From positions 124,001 to 188,000 of the forward strand of contig NZ_JACJIM010000008.1 of NCBI RefSeq assembly GCF_014138435.1: a DNA stretch of 64,000 nucleotides, written 5' to 3'. Positions 49,100-58,339 of this stretch are shown here, in pieces (the stretch's first letter is position 1; each line of letters opens with the position of its first letter). The DNA comes from Methylobacterium fujisawaense (GTDB taxonomy: Bacteria; Pseudomonadota; Alphaproteobacteria; Rhizobiales; Beijerinckiaceae). Below the pieces are notes generated by a model. The model was not told the origin of the DNA. It ran no database searches and was given only the letters and a program-made list of their open reading frames with translations. The translations under genes and the position numbers were made by a program.

Positions 49100-51355
49100 T
49101 CACAGCATCTCCGCCTCGAGCAGCCGGTTCGTGTCGGAGACCTTGCCGGCGAGTTCCAGCATCAGGAAGCGCTGGAAGGTGAGCGCCAGATCGGGGCGCT
49201 CCCGCTCCATGCGGGCGAGGCCGGCGCGGTCGATGCCGACCACCCGGCAGGGGCTCTCGGCGATGGCGGTGGCGGTGCGCCGGCCGCCCTGGACCAGCGC
49301 GATCTCGCCGATCACCGTGCCCGCGGTGGTGGTGCGCAGGCGCAGGTTTCCGCGGCCGGGAACCTCCATCTCGATGGAGACGACGCCCTGCTCCAGGAAG
49401 TAGAGGGCGTCGGCCGCCTCCCCCTGGCGCATCAGCGTCGCCCCGGCCGTCAGGTCGCGGACCGTCAGATACGGTGCGAAGTCGTCCGGCCCGAACGTGC
49501 TGCCCAGCCGATCGGCCATGTGCCGGGCGAAGACGGCGACCTCCCCCGGGCCGGCTCCCCCGGCCTCCGCCAGGAGGGTGGCCTCGGCTTCGCGCAGGGC
49601 CTCGTCCAGGGTGTCGCGGATCCGGATATGCGGGTCCGCGGTGAGGCCGTTGCGGGCGATCTGCAGGCGTGCGGCCGGATCGAGATGGACCAGCAGCACG
49701 TCGAAGCCCCGCTGCTCGGCGAGCTGGCCGACCTTGCGGAACGCGATGAGCGCCGAACTGTCGAGCCCGACCGTCTCGCGGAAATCCAGGATCAGGACGC
49801 GCAGATCCCCGGCCTCCGCGCCGGCGCGCCGGTAGATCGCCTGGGCGTTGAGGAAGAACAGGTAGCCCTGCAGGGTGTAGATCCGGGTGCGGCCGCCGGC
49901 TTCCTGCAGACGCGCCGCGGCGTCGGGACCGCGGATGACGCTGCTGCGCCGCTCCGCCCCAGAGAGCGACCGGCGGATCGCGCCGATCTGCCCGTACTGG
50001 ACCCCGAAGATCAGGATCGCCAGCAGGACGCCGACCAGGAAGCCCGTGGTGGCTCCGAAGAACGCCGTGGCGGCGCACACGACCAGCGCGATGGCGATCT
50101 CCCAGCCCGGAAGGGTCCGGCAGGCGATGTTCAGGTTGAACAGCAGCCCGATGCCGATGGCGATCAGGGCGCCGCCGGCCAGCGGGCGGGGCAGAAGCGC
50201 CAGGGGGCTCGCGCCGACGATGAGCAGCGCCGCCATGACGGCCAGCGTCAGCCACCAGCCGAGCCAGTGGCCGCCGCCGATGTTGTGCAGCAGGAGCGTC
50301 GAGGTCCGGCCGAAGCCCATCGCGGAGCTGCCGAACAGGCTTCCGACCATGTTGGTGGCGCCGGAGGCGACGAACATCCGGTCGATGTCGAGGTCGCGCC
50401 GGATCTCCAGCTCGACGCTCACCACGTAGAGGATCTGGATGATCACTGCCACGACGACCAGGGTGGCGATCTTGGGCCAGATCGGCAGGAGCAGGTGCGG
50501 GTCGAAGGCCATGAGGCTGCCGATGGCGGGCGGCCGCAGCAGCGACCCCGCCGGCAGCGGCTCGATCAGCCATCCCGCGGCCTGCCCGGCGGCGACGCTG
50601 GTGCCGGTCCAGGCCAGTCCGAGATGGACCACGGCGAGACTCGACAGGATGACCGTGGGATAGGTCCCCCAGTGCCGGACGATCCGGGGCAGGTAGAAGG
50701 CGCAGAAGCCGATGCCGAGGGTCAGGGCGATGCGCGCCAGCGCTCCGGCATCGATCCGGCCCGGATCGAGGGCCGCCGGGTCGACGGTGCGGAGCAGGGC
50801 CGCCAGCGGATCGTCGACATGGCCGCCGATCTGCACGCCGCTGCGCAGGAACAGCAGCCCGACGCCGCCGAGGAAGCCGGCGAGCACCGGATAGGGCAGG
50901 AGCTGCACCAGCAGGGAGGCCCGCAGGGTGCCGAGCAGCGCGAAGACCAATCCGGTGGCGAAGGTCGAGACGCCGCAGGCGACGAGGACGAGCTGGCCCA
51001 CCGTCTCCGGATCGGTCACGCCCGCCGCTTCCAGCTGCCCGGCGACGCCCGCGGCGATCGCCGCCTGCACGATCGCGGCCGCGCCGATGAAGGAGAGCGA
51101 GATCCGCGCGGTCCGGCGGAGCGCGATGAAGACGAGGCTGCCCAGCACGTAGGCCGCGAGCAGGCCCGACAGGCCGGCGGCGCGGCTCTCCGCCAGCGGC
51201 CCCGCGAAGATGAGCTGGGAGTAGCTGATGAGATCGAGCAGCAGCACCATCACGGTCACCGCCGCGGCGGCGCCGATGCGTGCACCGCGCAGCAGCCCCT
51301 CGCGGCCGCCGGCCCGGGAGGCGGTTCCGGCGGACGTCAGGTCGGGTGTCGTCAT
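49100..51355 (-). CDS. SulP/SLC26 anion transporter with STAS and cyclic-nucleotide-binding domains
   Basis: A 751-aa protein in three parts. Residues about 20-410 are the SulP membrane domain with ten or more hydrophobic helices. A STAS domain (about 455-545, with VLILDFRETVGLDSSAL) follows, and the C-terminus (about 615-750) is a Crp-like cyclic-nucleotide-binding barrel (MRQGEAADALYFLEQG, GTVIGEIALVQGGRRTATA). It should move an inorganic anion such as sulfate or bicarbonate, gated by a nucleotide or similar ligand. GTGGAGG precedes the ATG at 51,355; a GTG five codons upstream is less likely. It stands alone between convergent and divergent neighbours. Confidence 0.9.
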   Translation of the reverse strand: MTTPDLTSAGTASRAGGREGLLRGARIGAAAAVTVMVLLLDLISYSQLIFAGPLAESRAAGLSGLLAAYVLGSLVFIALRRTARISLSFIGAAAIVQAAIAAGVAGQLEAAGVTDPETVGQLVLVACGVSTFATGLVFALLGTLRASLLVQLLPYPVLAGFLGGVGLLFLRSGVQIGGHVDDPLAALLRTVDPAALDPGRIDAGALARIALTLGIGFCAFYLPRIVRHWGTYPTVILSSLAVVHLGLAWTGTSVAAGQAAGWLIEPLPAGSLLRPPAIGSLMAFDPHLLLPIWPKIATLVVVAVIIQILYVVSVELEIRRDLDIDRMFVASGATNMVGSLFGSSAMGFGRTSTLLLHNIGGGHWLGWWLTLAVMAALLIVGASPLALLPRPLAGGALIAIGIGLLFNLNIACRTLPGWEIAIALVVCAATAFFGATTGFLVGVLLAILIFGVQYGQIGAIRRSLSGAERRSSVIRGPDAAARLQEAGGRTRIYTLQGYLFFLNAQAIYRRAGAEAGDLRVLILDFRETVGLDSSALIAFRKVGQLAEQRGFDVLLVHLDPAARLQIARNGLTADPHIRIRDTLDEALREAEATLLAEAGGAGPGEVAVFARHMADRLGSTFGPDDFAPYLTVRDLTAGATLMRQGEAADALYFLEQGVVSIEMEVPGRGNLRLRTTTAGTVIGEIALVQGGRRTATAIAESPCRVVGIDRAGLARMERERPDLALTFQRFLMLELAGKVSDTNRLLEAEML

Positions 51356-51651
51356 CGGCACGGCCTCCACATCGTGCAGTCTCCGGGACTGCCGAGACAG
51401 GTTCCCGATAGTCGCGCGGGCCGATCATCACAGAGCCGCAGGACTCGGAGTTCGGCCGCGCGTGTCCTAACCTGATGGCGGCCACGGGCTTAAATTATCG
51501 TGCAGGCGTGAGGCTGCCCGAAGGCAGCATCGGCGCGGGCGGCGGACCGACGAGGCCCGGTTGCGGCGCGCGGGTCCCGGTCCGGTATCCGGGATGCGAT
51601 CCTGGACGGCGCGCCCGCACCTGCTAAGCCGACGGCGCCCAGGAGTCGCCG

Positions 51652-53079
51652 ATGACCGCACCGATCCGACCCATCCGTCCCGCCTGCGCGGCGCTGCTGC
51701 TCGCCGGCTTCGCCGGGTCCGCCCGCGCCGCGGATGCGCCGTCGATCGCATGGCCCGAGCCCGGCGGCCGGGCGACGATCAGCCGGCCGCTCAAGGGATC
51801 GCCCCTCGCCGTCGGCGTCTCGTCCCGGACCGCGGGCGCCATCGACAGCCTGACCTGGGGCGGCACGCAGTTCATCAACGCCCGCGACCACGGCCGGGAG
51901 CTGCAATCGGCCGCCGCCTTCGACGGCTACGGCGAGTGCCTGAACCCCACGGAGGCCGGCAGCGATGCCGACGGCACCGGCCCGCGCAGCACGAGCCTGC
52001 TCACGGCCCTGCAGGTCGGCGCCGACACGCTCGAGACCCGGTCCCAGATGGCCTACTGGATCGGGCCCGGTGCGACGACCGGCAATTGCCCGAAGGGCCC
52101 CGGCCCCCATGCCGGGCCGCGCTCCAACGACGTCCTGGCCAAGCGCGTCACCCTCGGCGCCGAGGGCGTGGCCAACGCCATCGCGTACCGCGCCACCTAC
52201 GTCACCGCCGAGCCGCATGCCTCCGCGACCTTCGAGGCGGCCACCGCCTACATGCCCCCCGACTTCGCGCAGTTCTGGAGCTACGATCCGGCGACGGGCC
52301 GCTCCGCGCCGCTCTCCGCGGGGCCGGCCGAGCAGGGCGTGCCGGTGATCCTGGCCAATGCCGACGGATCCCGGGCCATGGGCGTGTACAGCCCCGCCCT
52401 CCCCCAGCCGAGCGTGCCGAACGCGGGCTACGGCCGGTTCAACTTCGCGACCCTGCCGGGCCCCGGCAACGCGACGGTGAAGTGGAACTGCGTCTTCCGC
52501 GAGAACAACGTCCCGGCCGGGGCGCACAGCTACACCTGCTACGTGGTGGTCGGCACGCTGGAGGACGTCAAGGCGGGGATCGCGGCCCTGCGGACGGCGC
52601 TCGGCGGCGGGCCGGCCGCTCAAGCGCCGCAGGCTGCCCAAGCGCCGCGGGCCGCCCAAGCGCCGCGGGCTGCTATCGCGCCGCAGGCGGCCGTCGCGCC
52701 GCCCCCGGCCGCCCGGGCGCCCGGTACGGCGCTCTATGTCGGCACGCAGGGCGGCTGCAACGCCGGCGAGGTGACGATCGACCCGGGGTACAAGGGCTGC
52801 GCCACGGCACCGATCGGCGCCACTCTGGCGCAACCGGGTAACCCCGGCGACCCGCCCGTCTATGTCGGCACGGCGGCCGGGCTCGATGCAGGCCTCGTCA
52901 CCAGCAATCCCCGCCATCTCGACGCCGGCACGCGGCCGATCGGCTACCTCGCGCGGCCCGGATCCGGGGGGACGCCCCTCTATGTCGGGACGCAGGCGGG
53001 GTGCAATGCCGGGGTGGTCTCGACCAACCCGGCGCATCTCGACTGCAGCGGCGCGCCTCTGGGCGTCGCCGTGCGGTGA
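51652..53079 (+). CDS. Secreted protein with three C-terminal YVGT repeats
   Basis: A 475-aa protein with a Sec signal peptide (CAALLLAGFAGSARA, cleaved about residue 26). The central domain (about 27-325) is unknown to me. A Pro/Ala/Gln linker with repeated QAPRAA units (about 325-355) leads to three imperfect repeats of 35-40 residues (about 360-475), each opening with YVGT, mostly with a GCNAG or similar turn, and closing with a PIG or PLG motif. Cysteines are paired in repeats 1 and 3 and missing in repeat 2. AGGAG supports the start. It may bind a carbohydrate or protein at the cell surface, but this is speculative. Confidence 0.75.
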   Translation: MTAPIRPIRPACAALLLAGFAGSARAADAPSIAWPEPGGRATISRPLKGSPLAVGVSSRTAGAIDSLTWGGTQFINARDHGRELQSAAAFDGYGECLNPTEAGSDADGTGPRSTSLLTALQVGADTLETRSQMAYWIGPGATTGNCPKGPGPHAGPRSNDVLAKRVTLGAEGVANAIAYRATYVTAEPHASATFEAATAYMPPDFAQFWSYDPATGRSAPLSAGPAEQGVPVILANADGSRAMGVYSPALPQPSVPNAGYGRFNFATLPGPGNATVKWNCVFRENNVPAGAHSYTCYVVVGTLEDVKAGIAALRTALGGGPAAQAPQAAQAPRAAQAPRAAIAPQAAVAPPPAARAPGTALYVGTQGGCNAGEVTIDPGYKGCATAPIGATLAQPGNPGDPPVYVGTAAGLDAGLVTSNPRHLDAGTRPIGYLARPGSGGTPLYVGTQAGCNAGVVSTNPAHLDCSGAPLGVAVR

Positions 53080-53083
53080 CGGT

Positions 53084-53353
53084 TCAGCGCGCCTCGCTGA
53101 AGCGCTTGGTCGCCCGCTGCTCCTTCTTGTAGGCGGTGATCGCCGCCGAGCAGTTGGGCGAGAGCTTCTTGAGATTGGCCTTGAAGCAGGCTTCGACTTC
53201 CGGGCCGCCCGGCGCGTAGGCGCTGCAGAAATCCATGTAGTCGCCGGTGCAGTACTGCTTGAGCGCTTCCCGGGCCGGGGATTGCTCCGCGAAGGCCGCG
53301 GCGGGGCCGAGGCAGAGACCGATGGCCAGCAGGGCCGTCTTGGTCGAAGTCAT
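53084..53353 (-). CDS. Small secreted cysteine-rich protein
   Basis: An 89-aa protein with a Sec signal peptide (LLAIGLCLGPAAAFA) and a mature domain with four cysteines (YCTGDYMDFCSAYAPGGP, ACFKANLKKLSPNCSAAI) of the bacterial cysteine-rich-repeat type. The spacing suggests two disulfides in the periplasm. GAAGG lies 6 nt before the ATG at 53,353; the ATG two codons upstream has no room for a ribosome site. It is convergent with the repeat protein, 4 bp apart. Function unknown. Confidence 0.75.
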   Translation of the reverse strand: MTSTKTALLAIGLCLGPAAAFAEQSPAREALKQYCTGDYMDFCSAYAPGGPEVEACFKANLKKLSPNCSAAITAYKKEQRATKRFSEAR

Positions 53354-53478
53354 GGACATCCTTCACTCGTCCCGGCCGCGCGCGTACGGCGCGCGGCGAT
53401 GGGCGGGGCGGATGGACGCCAAGGATGGCGTCACCATGACACCCGGGCAGCGCGAATGCAGATCAGCCATGCCCGGTC

Positions 53479-53502
53479 CCGGAGGGCGGCCCGATCCTCC
53501 GG
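53479..53502 (-). terminator. Terminator-like hairpin behind ssuD
   Basis: CCGGAGG (53,479-53,485) pairs perfectly with CCTCCGG (53,496-53,502) around a 10-nt loop. It begins immediately behind the ssuD stop codon, at the end of the six-gene ssu operon. Confidence 0.55.
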
Positions 53503-54678
53503 TCAGTGCGCGCCGACGCGGCGGCTGGGCACGATGTCGTTGGCGACGATCTCCCCGAACGGGCCGTCGTTGCGGGCATTGGTGGCCGGGCGACCCGTGG
53601 TGGCGCGCAGCGGCAGCTTCGGGAAGACCAGCTCGGCGAAGCGGTAGGCCTCCTCCAGGTGCGGGTAGCCCGAGAGGATGAAGCGGTCGATCCCGAGATC
53701 GATGTACTCCTTCATCCGGTCGGCGACCTGATCGGCCGAGCCGACCAAAGCCGTCCCGGCACCGCCGCGCACGAGGCCGACGCCGGCCCAGAGGTTGGGC
53801 GACACCACCAGCTTGTCGCGCTTGCCGCCGTGGAGGGCCATCATGCGGCTCTGGCCGACGGAATCCTGCCGCTTCAGGGTCTCCTGCGCCTTGGCGATGG
53901 TGGCGTCGTCGAGCTTCGAGATCAGTTGCTCGGCTGCGTCCCAGGCCTCGCCCTCCGTCTCCCGGGCGATAACGTGCAGGCGGATGCCGTACGAGAAGGT
54001 CTTGCCCTTCGCCTCGGCGGCCTGCCGGGCGGCGGCGATCTTCTCCGCGACCTGCGCCGGCGGCTCGCCCCAGGTGAGGTAGACGTCGCAATGCTCGGCC
54101 GCCACCGCCATCCCGGCGGGCGAGGAGCCGCCGAAATAGAGCGGCGGATAGGGCTTCTGCACCGGCGGGTAGATCAGCCGGCCGTTCTCGGCGCGCAGAT
54201 GCGCGCCCTGGAAGGTCACGGTCTCCCCCGCCAGCAGGCCGCGCCAGATCGTCAGGAACTCGTCGGTGACGGCGTAGCGTTCGTCGTGGGACAGGAACAC
54301 GCCGTCGCCGGCGAGCTCCACCGGGTCGCCGCCGGTGACGACGTTGATCAGCAGGCGCCCGCCGGAGATCCGGTCGAGGGTCGCGGTCATGCGGGCGGCG
54401 GCCGAGGGCTCCATCAGGCCCGGCCGCACCGCCACGAGGAAGCGCAGCTGCCGGGTCAGGGGCGCCAGGGCCGAGGCGACGATCCAGGAATCCTCGCAGG
54501 AGCGCCCGGTGGGCAGCAGCACGCCGTAATAGCCGAGGGCGTCGGCGCCCTGCGCGATCTGCTGGAGGTAGCCGAGCGACACGTCCCGGGCGCCCTCCTG
54601 GGCACCGAGATAGCGCCCGTCGCCGTGGGTCGGCAGGAACCAGAGGACGTCGGCGCGCCCGTCGTGCGATGCGGTCAT
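53503..54678 (-). CDS. ssuD: SsuD, FMNH2-dependent alkanesulfonate monooxygenase
   Basis: A 391-aa bacterial-luciferase-family monooxygenase. It cleaves the C-S bond of alkanesulfonates with reduced flavin and oxygen, releasing sulfite and an aldehyde. Visible family features are WFLPTHGDGRYLG at the N-terminus, GYYGVLLPTGRSCEDSW, INVVTGGDPVELAGDG and YFGGSSPAGM, with Arg and His residues in the expected flavin and sulfonate positions. Length equals typical SsuD (about 380-390 aa). It is the last gene of the operon, 19 bp behind ssuB, and depends on SsuE (58,340) for reduced flavin. Confidence 0.93.
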   Translation of the reverse strand: MTASHDGRADVLWFLPTHGDGRYLGAQEGARDVSLGYLQQIAQGADALGYYGVLLPTGRSCEDSWIVASALAPLTRQLRFLVAVRPGLMEPSAAARMTATLDRISGGRLLINVVTGGDPVELAGDGVFLSHDERYAVTDEFLTIWRGLLAGETVTFQGAHLRAENGRLIYPPVQKPYPPLYFGGSSPAGMAVAAEHCDVYLTWGEPPAQVAEKIAAARQAAEAKGKTFSYGIRLHVIARETEGEAWDAAEQLISKLDDATIAKAQETLKRQDSVGQSRMMALHGGKRDKLVVSPNLWAGVGLVRGGAGTALVGSADQVADRMKEYIDLGIDRFILSGYPHLEEAYRFAELVFPKLPLRATTGRPATNARNDGPFGEIVANDIVPSRRVGAH

Positions 54679-54697
54679 CGGGAAGCTCCGTTGCGGG

Positions 54698-55549
54698 TCA
54701 GGCGGCCTGCGGCGCGCCCAGAAGATGATCGAGAATACGGCCTTCGAGGCGTGCGAGATCCGGATCCCCGCGTCGGCGCGGGCGCGGCACGTCGACCCGC
54801 AGGTCGAGGGCGATCCGCCCGGCTTCCACCACGAGGATGCGGTCGGCCAGCGCCACCGCCTCGGCGACGTCGTGGGTCACGAGCAGCGCCGTGAAGCCCT
54901 GCGCCTGCCAGATCCGCTCGATCAGGTCCTGCATGCCGATGCGGGTCAGGGCGTCGAGGGCGCCGAGGGGTTCGTCGAGGGCGAGCAGGCCCGGCCGGCT
55001 CACCAGCGCCCGGGCCAGCGCCACCCGCTGCCGCTGGCCCCCCGACAGGGTCGCGGGCCATTGTCCCGCCTTGTCGCCGAGCCCGACCTCGGCGAGCGCC
55101 GCGAGCGCCCGCTCCCGGCGCTCGGCCCGGGAGCCGAGGCCCGACAGGCCGACCGCGACGTTGTCGACGACCCGCGCCCAGGGCAGGAGGCGCGGCTCCT
55201 GGAACATGATCCGCTTCGGCGGCTCCGACCGGCGGGGCGACGTCGCCGGCCCTTCCAGATCGATCCGGCCGCCGGTGGGCGTCTCCAGCCCGAGGATCAG
55301 GCGCAGCAGGGTGCTCTTGCCGCAGCCGGAGCGGCCCACCACCGCGGTGAACCCGCCGGCCGGCAGGAACAGGTTCAGGCCCTCGATGACGGCGGTGCCG
55401 TCGAAGCTCTTGTGCAGGTCGCGGACGGTGACGGCGATGCCGCGGCCCGCGGGCTCCGCGGGCGGGCGTGACGATGCGGATCCCCCGGCCTGACGGGGTG
55501 CCGATCCGGCGTCGGGAAGCGCCTCGCGGCGGACGGCGTCGAGCAGCAT
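54698..55549 (-). CDS. ssuB: SsuB, sulfonate ABC transporter ATPase
   Basis: A 283-aa ABC ATPase with Walker A GRSGCGKST (72-80), Q-loop MFQEPRLLPW (Q117), signature LSGGQRQR (168-175) and Walker B LLALDE (188-193), of the nitrate/sulfonate/taurine class. The first 35 residues are an unconserved lead. It powers uptake through SsuC. Its ATG overlaps the ssuC stop by one base (TGATG), so the two are coupled; the frame is open further upstream only as a shadow of ssuC. Confidence 0.93.
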   Translation of the reverse strand: MLLDAVRREALPDAGSAPRQAGGSASSRPPAEPAGRGIAVTVRDLHKSFDGTAVIEGLNLFLPAGGFTAVVGRSGCGKSTLLRLILGLETPTGGRIDLEGPATSPRRSEPPKRIMFQEPRLLPWARVVDNVAVGLSGLGSRAERRERALAALAEVGLGDKAGQWPATLSGGQRQRVALARALVSRPGLLALDEPLGALDALTRIGMQDLIERIWQAQGFTALLVTHDVAEAVALADRILVVEAGRIALDLRVDVPRPRRRGDPDLARLEGRILDHLLGAPQAA

Positions 55550-56331
55550 CAGGCGCTCCTGTAGGCGGGATTCCAGGCGAGGCAGGTGCGCTCGAGCTGG
55601 CGGGTCAGGGCGTCGGCGAGCTTGCCGAGGGCCGCGTAGATCAGGATCGCCAGCACCACGACGTCGACCAGCATGAACTCGCGCGCCTGCATGGCCATGT
55701 AGCCGAGCCCCGACGAGGCCGAGATCGTCTCGGCGACGATCAGCGTCAGCCACATGATGCCCAGGCCGTAACGCAGGCCGACGAAGATCGACGGCAGGGC
55801 GCCGGGCAGCACCACCCGGGCGAACAGCTCGCTGCGGGACATGCCGTAGACCCGGCCCATCTCCACGAGGCCCGGATCCACCGAGCGGATGCCGTGCAGG
55901 GTGTTGGCGTAGATCGGGAAGAACACGCCGAGCGCCACGAGGAACAGCTTGGCCTCCTCGCCGATGCCGAACCACAGGATCACCAGCGGGATCAGCGACA
56001 GGTGGGGCACGTTGCGCACCATCTGCACCGAGGTGTCGGTGAGCCGCTCCGACAGGCGCGACAGGCCGTTGGCGAGGCCGAGCGCGAAGCCGATGCTGCC
56101 GCCGATCACGAAGCCCGCGAGCGCCCGCAGGGTGCTGACGCCGAGATTGGTCCAGAGCTCCCCGGTCCGCCCGGCCTCCCAGCCGGCCCGGACCACGTCG
56201 AGGGGCGCCGGCATGAAGCGGTTGGAGACGAGGCCAGCCGAGACCGCGGCCTGCCAGCCGAGAAGGAGCGCCGCCGGCAGGAGCCAGGGCAGGGCCGTGT
56301 CGCCGAGGCGATCGAGCTTGGCGTTGCGCAT
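55549..56331 (-). CDS. ssuC: SsuC, sulfonate ABC transporter permease
   Basis: A 260-aa permease with about six membrane helices and the ABC-coupling EAA-like loop near MGRVYGMSRSELFARVVLPG. It belongs to the BPD type used for nitrate, sulfonate and taurine import, and would form the homodimeric channel for SsuB and SsuA. It overlaps both neighbours by one base (TGATG at each side), giving tight coupling in the order ssuA-ssuC-ssuB. Confidence 0.93.
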   Translation of the reverse strand: MRNAKLDRLGDTALPWLLPAALLLGWQAAVSAGLVSNRFMPAPLDVVRAGWEAGRTGELWTNLGVSTLRALAGFVIGGSIGFALGLANGLSRLSERLTDTSVQMVRNVPHLSLIPLVILWFGIGEEAKLFLVALGVFFPIYANTLHGIRSVDPGLVEMGRVYGMSRSELFARVVLPGALPSIFVGLRYGLGIMWLTLIVAETISASSGLGYMAMQAREFMLVDVVVLAILIYAALGKLADALTRQLERTCLAWNPAYRSA

Positions 56332-57353
56332 CAGCGAGTCTCCACCCGATTCTCGGCCCGGCGCTCGGGCTGCGTCCAGACCGCGTCGGCGACCCGGATC
56401 GGTCGCGGCAGGAGGCCCAGCCCGTGGAACGCGTCGGCGACCTTCTGCTGGTCGGCGACCGCCGCGGCGTCGAGGGGCGCGACGCCGTAGGACAGCCGTC
56501 CCAGGGCGACGCCGAGAACCGGCGCGGGGATGCCCACCGCGGGGGCGAGTTCCGCCGCCACGGCGTCCGCGTGGCCCTCCGCCCAGGCATCGACCTCACC
56601 GATCGCCTTGAGCACGGCCGACACGATCTCCGGGCTGGAATCGGTGAAGCCCCGCCGGGACAGGTAGAACTGGCGGTTGGGGGCGAGCCCCTGCCCGTCG
56701 GCCAGGACCCGGGCGCCCGTGGCGCGCTCGGCGGCGGCGAGATACGGATCCCAGATCGCCCAGGCGTCGACGGAGCCGCGCACGAAGGCGGCGTTGGCGT
56801 CCGCCGGCGCCAGGAAGGCGAGCTTCACCCCGTCATAGGGCACGCCCGCCTGCGCCAGGGCGCGCACCAGCAGGAAGTGGACGTTCGAGCCCTTGTTGAG
56901 GGCGATGGTCTTCCCGCGCAGGTCGGCGACGCTGCGCACCGGGCTGTCCTTGGGCACGAGGATCGCCTCCCCCCGCGGCGCCGGCGGCTCGGTGGCGACG
57001 TAGCGCAGCTCCGGGCTCGCGGCCTGGGCAAAGATCGGCGGGGCCTCCCCGGCGGAGCCGAAATCGATCGCCCCGGCATTCAGCGCCTCCAGGAGCGGCG
57101 GCCCGGACGGGAATTCCGACCACGCCACCGTGACGCCCAGCGGCTGGAGCGCCGTCTCCAGGCTGCCGCGGCCCTTCAGCAGCACCAGGGAGCCGTATTT
57201 TTGGTAGCCGATCCGGATACTGCCCGCGGCCCGGGCGGGGCGCAGCATCGCGGCCGCCGCGAGGCCGAGCCCGGCGGACAGGAGCAGGCGGCGGTTCGGC
57301 GCCGGGCCGTCGGACGGCGGCAGGGCCAGGGCGCGGGGCATGCGGTCGGTCAT
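56331..57353 (-). CDS. ssuA: SsuA-type sulfonate-binding protein
   Basis: A 340-aa periplasmic solute-binding protein. The N-terminus carries a Tat-like or Sec signal (NRRLLLSAGLGLAAAAMLRPARA, cleaved about residue 43). The mature protein has the SsuA/NrtA/TauA pattern: IRIGYQKYGSLVLLKG, FPSGPPLLEALNAG, DFGSAGEAPPIFAQA and GSVDAWAIWDPY. It delivers aliphatic sulfonates to SsuBC. It is the second of two binding proteins in the operon and sits directly next to the permease gene, so it is the better candidate for the canonical SsuA. Confidence 0.9.
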   Translation of the reverse strand: MTDRMPRALALPPSDGPAPNRRLLLSAGLGLAAAAMLRPARAAGSIRIGYQKYGSLVLLKGRGSLETALQPLGVTVAWSEFPSGPPLLEALNAGAIDFGSAGEAPPIFAQAASPELRYVATEPPAPRGEAILVPKDSPVRSVADLRGKTIALNKGSNVHFLLVRALAQAGVPYDGVKLAFLAPADANAAFVRGSVDAWAIWDPYLAAAERATGARVLADGQGLAPNRQFYLSRRGFTDSSPEIVSAVLKAIGEVDAWAEGHADAVAAELAPAVGIPAPVLGVALGRLSYGVAPLDAAAVADQQKVADAFHGLGLLPRPIRVADAVWTQPERRAENRVETR

Positions 57354-57371
57354 GGCTCTCGGCAGTCGGTG

Positions 57372-58331
57372 TCAGCCGTTGCGGGCGGGGGCGGTCCAGA
57401 CCGCGTCGGCGATCCGGATCGGCTTGGGGATCAACTTCAGGGCGTGGAAGCGGTCGGCGATCCGCTGCTGCTCGGCGGCGACCCGGTCGTTCATCGGGCC
57501 GATCACGTAGTCGGTCCGGTCCACCGCCCGGCGCGTGGCGGCGAGGGGCACGCCGGTGCCCTGCGACAGGAGGTCGGCGACGGCGCCGCGGTTCTGCGTG
57601 CACCAGGCCGCCACGTCCCCGAGCGCGTCGATCACCGCCTGGAGCACCGGGGCGCGGGTCTCCGCGAAGGGGCGACTCGCCAGGAAGTAGTTGTTCTGCG
57701 GGGTGATGTCGCTGGCGCGGGCCAGCACCCGCACCCCCTCCCCCTGCTCGGCGATGGCGAAATACGGGTCCCAGATCGTCCAGGCGTCGATGCTGCCCCG
57801 GGCGAAGGCCGCCGCGGCGTCCGCGGGCGCCAGGGTCACCGGCGTGATGTCGGCGTAGCCGAGGCCTGCCTTCTCCAGGGCCGCGATGGTCAGGTTGTGG
57901 GCGCTCGACGCCTTGGCGAAGGCGACCCGCTTGCCCTTGAGCTCGGCGAGGCTCTGGATCGCCGAGGCCTTCGGGAGCAGGATCCCCGCCCCCGACCCGC
58001 CGGCCTCCTGGGCGGCCGCGTAGACGAGGTTGGCGCGCGCGGCCTGCGCGAAGATCGGCGGCGCGTCGCCGGTCTGTCCGAAGTCGATCCCGTCGAGCGA
58101 CAGGGCCTCCAGCAGCGGCGGCCCGAAGGAGAACTCGACCCAGCGCACGCTCTGGCCGAGGGGCTCCAGGCGCTTCTCGATGATTCCCTGCTGCTTGGCG
58201 ACGACCAGGATGCCGTTCTTCTGGTAGCCGATCCGCACCACGCCGGGCTCGGCCGCGCGGGCGCCCCGGACCAGCGCCGGCGCGAGGGGCAGGGCCGCCA
58301 GGGCGGCCAGCAGGCTGCGGCGGTTAAGCAT
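57372..58331 (-). CDS. Second SsuA-like sulfonate-binding protein
   Basis: A 319-aa paralogue of the following SsuA, with its own signal peptide (LNRRSLLAALAALPLAPALVRGARA) and the same landmarks (IRIGYQKNGILVVAK, FSFGPPLLEAL, DFGQTGDAPPIFAQA, GSIDAWTIWDPY). The two are clearly related but diverged along their length, so they probably bind different sulfonates and share one SsuBC permease. It starts 8 bp after ssuE and ends 18 bp before the next gene. The open frame upstream of 58,331 is a shadow of ssuE. Confidence 0.9.
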   Translation of the reverse strand: MLNRRSLLAALAALPLAPALVRGARAAEPGVVRIGYQKNGILVVAKQQGIIEKRLEPLGQSVRWVEFSFGPPLLEALSLDGIDFGQTGDAPPIFAQAARANLVYAAAQEAGGSGAGILLPKASAIQSLAELKGKRVAFAKASSAHNLTIAALEKAGLGYADITPVTLAPADAAAAFARGSIDAWTIWDPYFAIAEQGEGVRVLARASDITPQNNYFLASRPFAETRAPVLQAVIDALGDVAAWCTQNRGAVADLLSQGTGVPLAATRRAVDRTDYVIGPMNDRVAAEQQRIADRFHALKLIPKPIRIADAVWTAPARNG

Positions 58332-58339
58332 CGCCCGGC

